Source: Chloroflexota bacterium
GTDB lineage: Bacteria > Chloroflexota > Dehalococcoidia > GIF9 > UBA5629
Assembly (NCBI GenBank): GCA_026389635.1
Contig: JAPLHM010000170.1
Span: 1 to 11,011 of the forward strand
Length of the DNA: 11,011 nucleotides
Direction: 5' to 3'
The notes beneath the pieces are model-generated. The model searched no databases. It had not been told where the DNA came from and saw nothing but the letters and a program-made list of their open reading frames with translations. Positions 1 to 6,254 of the stretch are shown here, in pieces; the stretch's first letter is position 1, and the number at the start of each line of letters is the position of its first letter. A program made the position numbers and the translations under genes.

Positions 1-51
1 GCCGGCGGGGGCGCAGCCTGACCTTATCCCCCGTAAGCAGGGGTTGTCGTT
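1..51. other. Left edge, no gene seen; possible weak hairpin
   Basis: These bases lie downstream of the minus-strand HEAT-repeat gene. The only structure seen is a short inverted repeat, CCCC at 29-32 and GGGG at 40-43 with a 7-nt loop. No T-tract follows it in the minus-strand direction, so it is at best a poor terminator. The stretch is too short to say whether another gene of the operon begins just outside the window. Confidence 0.25.
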
Positions 52-984
52 TCAGGAACTCGAAGATGTTGGATCCTGGCAAATTTCAAGCTCTGTCAGG
101 GCGGACAGCGCCGCCTCCCTGATCCTGTTTTCGTGTGATGTTGTAAGCGTGTTCAGGGCGTCCCTGGCTTCCTGGCCTCCGATCTTCCCCAGGGCTGCGA
201 TGGCAGCTTCCTGCGCCTCGTGATCATCGTCGTTCAATAAATTCAGCAGGCCGGGAACGGCTTCCTCGTCCCCGATCTCGCCACAGGCACGGGCTGCCTC
301 GAAGCGGAACTGCGAATTGCTGCTCCGCAGCTCTTCAGTCAGGAAGTCCAGCCAGCGGGGATCGCAATTGCACCCCATAGCGAAGATGGCGCCGGCCTTG
401 AGCAACGGGTCATCGCTGTAATAGTAGTCCTCTATGTAGCTTGCCACGACCTCCTGCCGGAAAGGGGCTATGGACTCCAGTACCCTTTTCCGCAGGGGAC
501 CGGGTTGAGGCGGATCCTCCAGGACTTCAAGCAGCGCATCAAATATCTGGTCACCCACTGCCGCGGGCAATTCCCCCAGCTCAGCCATGAGGGCAAATTT
601 TCCCATCACTTGGGCGGCGGCCTCCCTTACATCCGGCGAGTCGTCCGTTTTAAGCGTCCTGATCACCGGCAGGGCGAAAGTGAACTTGTCTTCAAGCTCC
701 AGCCCCTCAAGGGCCTTGATGCGTATATCTGCGTCAGGATCGTCGAGGCAAAAATTAAATATCCCCGTGAAATCCAGCCGGGCATCGTCCTCGCCCAGAC
801 TATACAGTTTAGATATCAGCAATAATCGTCGGTCCGGCGCAGCGCTGCCCCAGGCTTTCTTGAATTGCGGCAGTTCATCATCGTTCAAATCAGACAGTCT
901 GGCCAAATCAGAGAGCCGGATATCCTCGCCCGAATAGAGGGTTTGCGCAATGATTTCACTCAGGGGACGCCGTGGTTCACTCAT
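52..984 (-). CDS. HEAT-repeat protein (PBS-lyase-type HEAT repeats)
   Basis: A 310-residue soluble protein built almost entirely of paired helices in HEAT-like repeats. Seven units can be picked out at roughly residues 73-96, 105-131, 144-175, 178-205, 211-238, 242-269 and 273-300. They are marked by the recurring D-D/S-x-x-x-R/E-x-A-A/L pattern and by 'ALGKIG' and 'ACGEIGD' turns typical of the PBS lyase HEAT-like family. No catalytic residues, signal peptide or membrane segment are visible. The first 70 residues are acidic and less repetitive, and the protein ends in four serines. Such proteins usually act as scaffolds or adaptors; the partner here is unknown. The ATG overlaps the stop codon of the upstream PAC2 gene by one base (TAATG) and is preceded by AGGAGG, so it is probably translated together with the PAC2, tldE and tldD genes. 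The HEAT call is firm; a cellular role cannot be read from the sequence. Confidence 0.9.
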   Translation of the reverse strand: MSEPRRPLSEIIAQTLYSGEDIRLSDLARLSDLNDDELPQFKKAWGSAAPDRRLLLISKLYSLGEDDARLDFTGIFNFCLDDPDADIRIKALEGLELEDKFTFALPVIRTLKTDDSPDVREAAAQVMGKFALMAELGELPAAVGDQIFDALLEVLEDPPQPGPLRKRVLESIAPFRQEVVASYIEDYYYSDDPLLKAGAIFAMGCNCDPRWLDFLTEELRSSNSQFRFEAARACGEIGDEEAVPGLLNLLNDDDHEAQEAAIAALGKIGGQEARDALNTLTTSHENRIREAALSALTELEICQDPTSSSS

Positions 985-1796
985 TAATCCTCCTCTTCCT
1001 CGTCGTCCTCGAATTCACCTTCATCCTCCGGGGGCGGCCACACGGGGCGGGTGTAACGGTCGATATATTCACCCATCGCCTGGGCTGCCAGCCGCTTCAT
1101 CTGCTGATCCGACTCCTCGGCTATTTTGACGAGTTCGCTCAGCTCGATCTCTATTTCGAGTACCTGCAGCAGGACCTTCAAAACAGCCAGCGCAGCCTTG
1201 GGATTGGGTATGCGGGTGGTGTAAGAGGGGACTTCCCCCAGCAGGCAGATGCCTTCCATGGAGCGCTCTTTGGCAACCCCCAGCAGCAGGCCGTTCAGTC
1301 CCGCGATCTGCAGACGGCCGCGCAGCACAACGTCGTACTTTTTAAGGAAGGCAACTAATGGCGCGTCGGTGGCTACTCCCCATACTTTGGGCTGCTCGGT
1401 GTGGTGGATCTTGGCAATGGCGGCCGCGAATGTGTAGACCCGCTGCACTTTAAATTTCTTGGCTATATCAAGAATAAAGTTGGCCAGGTCATAACCTTTA
1501 TAGGCGGGCTGCTCGTCGCTGATGAAAAAGAGGATGTCTTTTTTGCCGGACGCATTGTGCCAGTAGAAGAACTTGCCCTCGGGAAACTGCGGCGCCTCGA
1601 CGATGTTGTCCTTAACCATCACGCCGATAGGATCGAAGAAGGTGAAGGGCTCGATCTCCCCGATCTCCTCTGCCTCAAGCTTCTCCCGCAGGTAGCGCGT
1701 CAGGATGAGGGCAAGGTTGCCAATGCCCGGCCATGCCGCCAACAGGTCACAGGCCTTTGGCCGTGGCTCTTTATGAAAATTGACCAATTTTTTCAT
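984..1796 (-). CDS. PAC2-family protein (proteasome-assembly-chaperone-like)
   Basis: A 270-residue cytosolic protein that I recognise as PAC2 family (the fold of proteasome assembly chaperone 2). Features seen are the N-terminal 'AAWPGIGNLAL' (20-30), the central 'FFISDEQPAYKGYDLANFILD' region (about 90-110), 'YTFAAAIAKIHH' (121-132), a Gly-rich 'GLNGLLLGVAK' (166-176) and 'GICLLGEVPSYT' (182-193), where archaeal and bacterial PAC2 proteins have the G-E-x-P/T motif. The last 14 residues (about 257-270) are almost all Asp/Glu. Bacterial members lie mostly in organisms without a proteasome and have no agreed function, so a proteasome role should not be assumed. The ATG follows the tldE/pmbA stop by 4 nt with no clear Shine-Dalgarno, which suggests coupling to tldE translation. 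The stop overlaps the HEAT-gene start. Family assignment is good; function is unknown. Confidence 0.85.
   Translation of the reverse strand: MKKLVNFHKEPRPKACDLLAAWPGIGNLALILTRYLREKLEAEEIGEIEPFTFFDPIGVMVKDNIVEAPQFPEGKFFYWHNASGKKDILFFISDEQPAYKGYDLANFILDIAKKFKVQRVYTFAAAIAKIHHTEQPKVWGVATDAPLVAFLKKYDVVLRGRLQIAGLNGLLLGVAKERSMEGICLLGEVPSYTTRIPNPKAALAVLKVLLQVLEIEIELSELVKIAEESDQQMKRLAAQAMGEYIDRYTRPVWPPPEDEGEFEDDEEEED
989..994 (-). promoter_or_regulatory. Shine-Dalgarno of the HEAT-repeat gene inside the PAC2 coding end
   Basis: On the minus strand AGGAGG lies 4 nt before the ATG at 984. It is formed by the last Glu-Glu-Asp codons of the PAC2 gene, so the acidic tail of one protein doubles as the ribosome-binding site of the next. 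It fixes the start at 984. Confidence 0.75.
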
Positions 1797-1800
1797 TGCG

Positions 1801-3099
1801 CTATTTAGCCGAGACTGAGATCGAGGGGCAACAGATGCTGGGCGTATTCACGTACCCGGCAATCCAGCGGGAGTCGCTCCCCACGGCCATGACCTCTTTT
1901 AACAGTTGATAGACGTTGCCGGAAACCATGGTATCCTTGACCCTGCCGGTTATTTCACCATTATCTACTTTATAGCCCAACAGCACATTGCCGCTGAAAT
2001 CCCCGTTGAGGATATTGCCCTGTTCGGCGCCCATCAGTTGCTCGATGATTATCCCCTCTTTCATATCCTTTATCATGTCCGCCAGGGAAACCTTCCCGCC
2101 TTCGATCACGAGGGCATGGACCGATGGTGAGGGCATTCCGCCTCCGCGGCTGCCATTGCCCGTGCTTGACGACCCGGCCAGCGCCGCCGTATGCAGGTCA
2201 TAATAAAATTGCACCACCTTCCCGTGGTCGATAAGCGCGTTACGCCTGGCAGGCACTCCCTCGTCGTCGAAGGGCGTGCTTCCCGGCTGGTAGGGTATGG
2301 TAGGGTCATCGGTCAACATAAGCCTGCTGTCGAATACAGCCATGCCTTTTTTATCTTTAAGCGGGGAGGCGCCGTCCAGCACGGTCTTGCCATTAAATGC
2401 GGAGATGAGTGGGGCCAGCAGCGAACCGGCCAACCCGAAGGGGGTGAATATAACCGGCATGTTGCCCGACTTTATAGGGGCATTGATTCTGGCCAGGTCG
2501 AGCTGCCTGATTATTTCACCCGTAACCGGGGATGGGTCCAGGATGGGGCGGCAGGAGCTGCGGATATCGCCGACGTACAATATGTCCCCGTCCCTGACCA
2601 GCATGCCGTCCATGCTTATACTGAAATTGGTGCGCTTGCAGGAAGCGTGCCCGCCGCCGGTGCTGGCAATTTCGAAAGTGGCCATGCCGCGGGATATGCT
2701 GCCCTCGCAGAGGATGCCTGCCGTATTGGCGCATACAGCGTCGATCACGGCCTGTCCGAGGCTGATCATGCTGTCGATTCCGATATGTTCGACCTGCGGG
2801 TCAAATACGTCAACTTTTTCAAAGGAGTGCAGGGAGGGGAAAGCGAAATTCGCCTGGTAGCCGAACTGGCTGGTCTCCAGGGCCATGTTGACCAGGTCGG
2901 CGGGCGGTATATTGCCGCTGGCCTGCGCAAAGCCCATTTTGCCGTTCTTCACAAGGCGCAGGGCGACTGCGACCGATTCCTTGGTCTGTATCTGCTTGAG
3001 GCGGTTGGCCTCGAAATGCACCGGCGTCCTGACCGACGTTACACGGAATACCTCGGCGCTTTGTGCGGACCTGCGTGCGATGTCAAGTATCTCTTCCAC
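1801..3099 (-). CDS. pmbA: TldE/PmbA-type subunit of the TldD/TldE metallopeptidase
   Basis: A 432-residue member of the TldD/PmbA family, the usual length for TldE. In E. coli the TldD-TldE heterodimer is a zinc peptidase that cleaves unfolded peptides, matures microcin B17 and degrades the CcdA antitoxin. TldE is the non-catalytic partner that builds the substrate cavity. Seen here are the N-terminal 'FEANRLKQIQTKES' strand (29-42), 'STGGGHASCKRT' (146-157), 'VIFTPFGLAGSLLAPLISAFNG' (about 216-237), where TldD has HExxxH, and 'TPFDDEGVPARR' (275-286). The absence of HExxxH marks it as the E-type subunit. The start is GTG directly abutting the tldD stop (TGA-GTG), with GGGGG (3107-3111) 7 nt upstream; the ATG overlapping that stop is out of frame. 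The gene is expected to be co-translated with tldD. The family call is firm and the subunit type rests on the missing zinc site. Confidence 0.93.
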   Translation of the reverse strand: MEEILDIARRSAQSAEVFRVTSVRTPVHFEANRLKQIQTKESVAVALRLVKNGKMGFAQASGNIPPADLVNMALETSQFGYQANFAFPSLHSFEKVDVFDPQVEHIGIDSMISLGQAVIDAVCANTAGILCEGSISRGMATFEIASTGGGHASCKRTNFSISMDGMLVRDGDILYVGDIRSSCRPILDPSPVTGEIIRQLDLARINAPIKSGNMPVIFTPFGLAGSLLAPLISAFNGKTVLDGASPLKDKKGMAVFDSRLMLTDDPTIPYQPGSTPFDDEGVPARRNALIDHGKVVQFYYDLHTAALAGSSSTGNGSRGGGMPSPSVHALVIEGGKVSLADMIKDMKEGIIIEQLMGAEQGNILNGDFSGNVLLGYKVDNGEITGRVKDTMVSGNVYQLLKEVMAVGSDSRWIAGYVNTPSICCPSISVSAK

Positions 3100-4458
3100 T
3101 CATTTTCCCCCGACCAGGCAGTTCTGGATCCTGATATGCGGGCTGCCGTTGGAGACGGGCAGCGGCGATTGGCCTGCCTTGCCGCAACCCCCACCCTGGT
3201 TCATATCCAGGTCGTCGCCGATGGCATCTATGTTGTGCAGCGTTGTGAAGACATTGCCGCTGAGGACTACCGGCCTGATCATCTCCGCGATTTTTCCGTC
3301 CCTTATCATGTAGGCTTCCCCGGCTGAGAAGGTGAACATCTCGAGGCTTGTCGTACCGCCGTACCAGTCCCTGGCGTAAACACCTTCGCGGATCCCGCTC
3401 ATCATGTCATTGAAAGTGGTGTGTCCAGGCTCAATATAAGTGTTGGTCATGCGTACGATAGGGGGAAAGTTAGAGTTGATAGCGCGGGCGTTGCCCGTGG
3501 GTTTCTCCCCCATTTTGGCGGCCGTCTCACGGGAATGAAGCCGGCTGTTGAGCACCCCTTCCCTAATCAGGTAAGTCTTGCTGGCCGGCGTCCCCTCATC
3601 GTCATAGCTGTAGCTGCCGCGCAGGCCCGGCACGGCTGCCCCATCCACGATATTGAGGTGCTGCCCCCCGAAGCTGCGTCCCAGCGCCATTATGTCCCGC
3701 ATCTGGGGGTTCTCGTAGATGTGGTCTGCCTCGGAAAGATGGCCGAATGCCTCGTGGACAAATACGCCCGCCAGCACCGGGTCAAGCACCACTGTGTAGT
3801 TCCCTCCCTTGACTTCGGGAGCGGATAGCAGGGCAACGGCCCGTTGGGCAATGCCACCTACCCTGTCCTGCAGGCCCTCCACCGTGGAGAAATCACCCTT
3901 GCTGCCTATGCTCAGGCCGACCTGCTGGACGTCGCCGTCCCGGCTGGCGATGGCTGACAGGCGCAGATTCAGATCGATGCGGCTTTGCTCGATATAAGAG
4001 CCGTCAGAGCTGGCAAATATGACCTTCTTCTTGATATCCGCATAGCCGATGCTGGTGGTCTGGATGCCCGGCGTGTCAAGCATGATGCGGTTGTATTCAT
4101 CCAGCATGGACTTTTTGGCAGAGAGGGGGACCTCGATGGGATTCTTTTTATATTCGGCTTCGACTTTATCAATAACCGCACGGGCGGGACTGAATTCGCT
4201 ACGACCTTTGCCTACATGGGTGGCCTGCTCCACGGCCATGGCAGCGCTTTCGGCCAGCCTGTCTATGCTGTTGAAGCTGGCGAAGCCCCAGCCACCCTTC
4301 ATCAGCGCTCTCACGCAGCCGCCCGTACTGGCTGTCCTACCCGCCTCTTCCAGGCGTTCGCCACGGTAGACCAGACGGCTCGACTGGCTTTGGTCAAGGC
4401 GGACCTCGATGTAATCCGCCTTGAGACCCCGGATGACGGAGAAGAGTTTGTCTTGCAT
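3100..4458 (-). CDS. tldD: TldD zinc metallopeptidase subunit
   Basis: The catalytic subunit of the TldD/TldE peptidase, 452 residues from the chosen ATG. The zinc site is complete: HEAFGH (235-240, HExxxH), followed by 'LSEADHIYENP' (241-251), and a distal cysteine, C425, in 'GGGCGKAGQ', matching the third zinc ligand described in E. coli TldD. Other family marks are 'YSYDDEGTPASKT' (283-295), 'INSNFPPIVRMTNTYIEPG' (327-345) and 'WYGGTTSLEMFTFSAGEAYMIRDGKI' (about 365-390). I prefer ATG at 4458 because AAGGAG (4462-4467) lies just upstream, although the spacing is short at 3 nt. A TTG at 4473 in the same frame would add five residues but has no Shine-Dalgarno and lies upstream of the predicted transcription start. 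It is first in an operon with tldE, PAC2 and HEAT genes; the stop abuts the tldE start. Confidence 0.93.
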   Translation of the reverse strand: MQDKLFSVIRGLKADYIEVRLDQSQSSRLVYRGERLEEAGRTASTGGCVRALMKGGWGFASFNSIDRLAESAAMAVEQATHVGKGRSEFSPARAVIDKVEAEYKKNPIEVPLSAKKSMLDEYNRIMLDTPGIQTTSIGYADIKKKVIFASSDGSYIEQSRIDLNLRLSAIASRDGDVQQVGLSIGSKGDFSTVEGLQDRVGGIAQRAVALLSAPEVKGGNYTVVLDPVLAGVFVHEAFGHLSEADHIYENPQMRDIMALGRSFGGQHLNIVDGAAVPGLRGSYSYDDEGTPASKTYLIREGVLNSRLHSRETAAKMGEKPTGNARAINSNFPPIVRMTNTYIEPGHTTFNDMMSGIREGVYARDWYGGTTSLEMFTFSAGEAYMIRDGKIAEMIRPVVLSGNVFTTLHNIDAIGDDLDMNQGGGCGKAGQSPLPVSNGSPHIRIQNCLVGGK

Positions 4459-4461
4459 AGG

Positions 4462-4467
4462 CTCCTT
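4462..4467 (-). promoter_or_regulatory. Shine-Dalgarno that decides the tldD start
   Basis: AAGGAG on the minus strand, 3 nt before ATG 4458. The spacing is tight, but the alternative TTG at 4473 has only AT-rich sequence before it, so this site favours the ATG. Confidence 0.5.
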
Positions 4468-4476
4468 GGACAACCA

Positions 4477-4506
4477 ATTTTAGCAGATAAACTTCGATGG
4501 GGTGAA
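4477..4506 (-). promoter_or_regulatory. Candidate sigma-70 promoter for the tldD operon
   Basis: On the minus strand, TTCACC (4506-4501, four of six matches to TTGACA) is separated by 18 bp from TAAAAT (4482-4477, five of six matches to TATAAT). Transcription would begin near 4470, giving a leader of about 12 nt that contains AAGGAG before ATG 4458. The match is by eye in an AT-rich stretch and is only suggestive. Confidence 0.35.
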
Positions 4507-4549
4507 AGAGGCTGTCAGGCGGCGGGCAGACCCGTAACCGCACACCTGG

Positions 4550-4604
4550 TTGACATAAAAATGCTTAAATATGAATAGACTTTTAGTACCGGCCGTTATA
4601 TACT
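4550..4604 (+). promoter_or_regulatory. Candidate promoter elements for the SWIM gene
   Basis: Two overlapping possibilities are visible. TAGACT (4576-4581, four of six to TTGACA) with a 17-bp spacer to TATACT (4599-4604, five of six to TATAAT) is the better pair. It would start transcription near 4611, at the Shine-Dalgarno itself. A perfect TTGACA at 4550-4555 has no good -10 at normal spacing; the nearest is TATGAA at 4570, only 14 bp away. The region is divergent to the tldD promoter, so one or more regulators could act on both, but no operator is recognisable. Confidence 0.35.
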
Positions 4605-4610
4605 TTGGGC

Positions 4611-4616
4611 GGAGGT
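4611..4616 (+). promoter_or_regulatory. Strong Shine-Dalgarno of the SWIM gene
   Basis: GGAGGT with 5-nt spacing to ATG 4622, the clearest ribosome-binding site in the window apart from that of the HEAT gene. It fixes the start and suggests efficient translation. Confidence 0.7.
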
Positions 4617-4621
4617 AACCG

Positions 4622-4876
4622 ATGCAGCCCAGTCTCGTTGGCAAGATAGAAAAAGCCAAGCGCTACGCAGAGGAGCCTGAACGGGTGACCATCCGCAATT
4701 TCTCAGCCGACTTCCGTGGTGAGAATGACAGCCACAGCCTATCTCTCAGCGACGGAAAATGGTCCTGCAACTGCCATTTCTTCTCCCAGTGGGGGCAATG
4801 TGTCCACATCATGACGTTGCAGCGCCTGCTCGGCAGGATGCTCCCCTTACAGGCCGACGTTCCTCAACAGGCTTAG
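4622..4876 (+). CDS. Small stand-alone SWIM zinc-finger protein
   Basis: An 84-residue protein whose core is a SWIM zinc finger: C49-x-C51, then eight residues, then C60-x-H62 ('CNCHFFSQWGQCVHI'). The finger is preceded by a basic 'KIEKAKRYAEEPERV' segment (8-22) and two predicted strands ending 'SLSLSDGKWSC'. SWIM fingers bind DNA, RNA or protein. Here the finger is the whole protein rather than an appendage of a SWI2/SNF2 ATPase, MuDR transposase or ubiquitin-type ligase. From memory, similar small proteins with 'KA..YAEEP.R' and 'C.CHFF..WG.C.H' are widespread in Chloroflexota, with no known function. The start is supported by a strong GGAGGT (4611-4616) 5 nt upstream. It is monocistronic, divergent from tldD and convergent with folC. 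The length is complete for this family as I recall it. Confidence 0.85.
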   Translation: MQPSLVGKIEKAKRYAEEPERVTIRNFSADFRGENDSHSLSLSDGKWSCNCHFFSQWGQCVHIMTLQRLLGRMLPLQADVPQQA

Positions 4877-4921
4877 TCTCCGGCTTTTTTTCCCGGCGCC
4901 GCTAAACGGTGCAGGGTTAGC
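4877..4921. other. Convergent SWIM/folC intergenic region
   Basis: Forty-five bases between two gene ends. It contains a T7 tract (4885-4891, plus strand) preceded by GC-rich CTCCGGC, and a self-complementary CGGCGCCG (4894-4901). No convincing long stem directly before the T-tract was found, so a bidirectional terminator is plausible from position but not shown. Confidence 0.25.
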
Positions 4922-6250
4922 TTATCCAAAATTACCCTCTCTGAACAGCCTCCCGATTTCCGCTGCTAAAAATAGTGACCCTGTGGCCAGTACCAGGTCG
5001 CCGTCACCCGAGGCTGCCAACGCGGCCGACAGCGCTTCCCGCGCAACCGGCTTGATCTCCGCCGAAACGCCGTGTTTACGGAAAACCCGGGCCAGTTGCT
5101 CCGCGCTGGCTGCCCTGGGGTGGCCTGAACTGGTGACAATTAGCTTGCCTGCCAATCCGGCCAGCACCGCTGCCATGCCGTCAATATCCTTGTCACCCGA
5201 CGAGCCAAAGATTACGTGCAAATTCTCGTGAGGGATATATTTTGTGACCGATTCGGCCAGCGCTTTCATCGAGTAAGCATTGTGTGCCCCATCTATTATG
5301 AGCAGGGGAGACCGATTGAGTACCTGCAGGCGCGCCGGCCACCTGACGTTGCCCAGGCCACGCACTATCTGATCGTGGGTAATAGCCGAACCGCGCCGCC
5401 GCAGTACCTCTGCGGCAGCCACAGCTAAGCAGGCGTTTTCCAGTTGGTGATCACCCAGCAGGGGGATACGCAGTTTGTAACTGCCATCCCTGCCCCCGAT
5501 GGTAAAAGTCTGCCCGTCCAGGTTCCCCCCCAGGCGTTTCCATGTTACGTCCCTTCCTGCCAGTACAAGTTCCGAACCTGATAACCTGCATCGTTCCGCG
5601 ATCACGGCCAGTACCTCGGGCTCCTGTGGGGCGCTGATTACCGTGCACCCGGGCTTGATGATCCCCGCTTTTTCGGCGGCGATCTCTGCCAGGGTATTGC
5701 CCAGCACCTGCGTGTGGTCGTAGCTGATGGAGGTCAGTATGCACACATCTGGGGAGGCGACATTGGTGGCGTCCAGTCTGCCCCCCATCCCCGTTTCCAG
5801 CACCTGGAAGGCTGCCCCTTTATCCCTGAAATGAAGGAATGCCATGGCGGTCAGCGCCTCGAATGTGGTGATTTTGCCGAAGCGCGCTTCCCTGTTGATG
5901 GCCGCCACATGCGTTCGCACGGCGCCTGCCAGGCGGGCAAAATCCCTTTTAGTCAAAGGGCGGCCGTTGATAGCGATCCTTTCCTGCCAGGTGTAGAGGT
6001 GAGGGGATGTGAAAAGACCGGTACAGTGGCCGGCCGAGACAAGGATAGAGGATATCATTGCCGCCGTGCTGCCCTTGCCCTTGGTGCCCGCTATGTGCAC
6101 CGTTTTCCTGCCCCCATGTGGCCGGTCCAACTGCCGCAGCAGGGTCTCAACCCTGCGCAGGTCGAAGTTGGCGGCGTTATAAGCGGTGGCCGGCGATATC
6201 TCGTAATCAGTCAGGCCTGCGAGGTATGCGGCAGCGGCAGAATATTCCAT
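4922..6250 (-). CDS. folC: Dihydrofolate synthase / folylpolyglutamate synthase
   Basis: A 442-residue Mur-ligase-type enzyme that adds glutamate to dihydropteroate and/or to tetrahydrofolate in an ATP-dependent, cytosolic reaction. Seen in order are the P-loop 'HIAGTKGKGSTAAM' (52-65), 'TSPHLYTWQERI' (81-92), the metal and phosphate region 'LETGMGGRLDATNV' (151-164), 'SYDHTQVLGNTLAEIAAEKAGIIKPG' (about 176-201, containing the lysine usually carbamylated in this fold), 'LGDHQLENA' (265-273), 'WPARLQVL' (304-311) and 'IIDGAHN' (318-324). The P-loop has GTKGKGS where many bacterial FolC proteins have GTNGKGS, a variant I associate with Chloroflexota. Length and domain order are normal. The ATG follows the upstream glycosyltransferase stop by 4 nt without a clear Shine-Dalgarno, so it is probably translationally coupled. 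Last gene of the plsY-led operon; whether one or both FolC activities are present cannot be told from sequence. Confidence 0.95.
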   Translation of the reverse strand: MEYSAAAAYLAGLTDYEISPATAYNAANFDLRRVETLLRQLDRPHGGRKTVHIAGTKGKGSTAAMISSILVSAGHCTGLFTSPHLYTWQERIAINGRPLTKRDFARLAGAVRTHVAAINREARFGKITTFEALTAMAFLHFRDKGAAFQVLETGMGGRLDATNVASPDVCILTSISYDHTQVLGNTLAEIAAEKAGIIKPGCTVISAPQEPEVLAVIAERCRLSGSELVLAGRDVTWKRLGGNLDGQTFTIGGRDGSYKLRIPLLGDHQLENACLAVAAAEVLRRRGSAITHDQIVRGLGNVRWPARLQVLNRSPLLIIDGAHNAYSMKALAESVTKYIPHENLHVIFGSSGDKDIDGMAAVLAGLAGKLIVTSSGHPRAASAEQLARVFRKHGVSAEIKPVAREALSAALAASGDGDLVLATGSLFLAAEIGRLFREGNFG

Positions 6251-6254
6251 AATT

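Noticed and set aside
984..1796. PAC2 gene as evidence of a bacterial proteasome locus
   Set aside because: No proteasome subunit, Mpa/ARC ATPase or Pup gene is in the window, and PAC2-domain proteins are common in bacteria lacking a proteasome.
2191..3327. Long open frame (378 codons) on the plus strand across the tldE/tldD junction
   Set aside because: It is antisense to two genes with clear family motifs; its translation shows no recognisable domain and low-complexity composition. It is explained by GC-rich codon use on the opposite strand.
3985..4578. Plus-strand open frame of 197 codons overlapping the tldD start and the divergent spacer
   Set aside because: Most of it is antisense to conserved tldD sequence, no Shine-Dalgarno or domain is seen, and it runs through the predicted promoter region.
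52..4876. A RiPP/microcin biosynthesis cluster, because TldD/TldE mature microcin B17
   Set aside because: No precursor peptide, cyclodehydratase, radical SAM enzyme or exporter is visible; TldD/TldE are widespread housekeeping peptidases.
4853..4891. Rho-independent terminator after the SWIM gene (GCCG...CGGC followed by T7)
   Set aside because: The stem is only 4 bp with a loop over 20 nt that reaches into the coding sequence; the T-tract alone is not enough.
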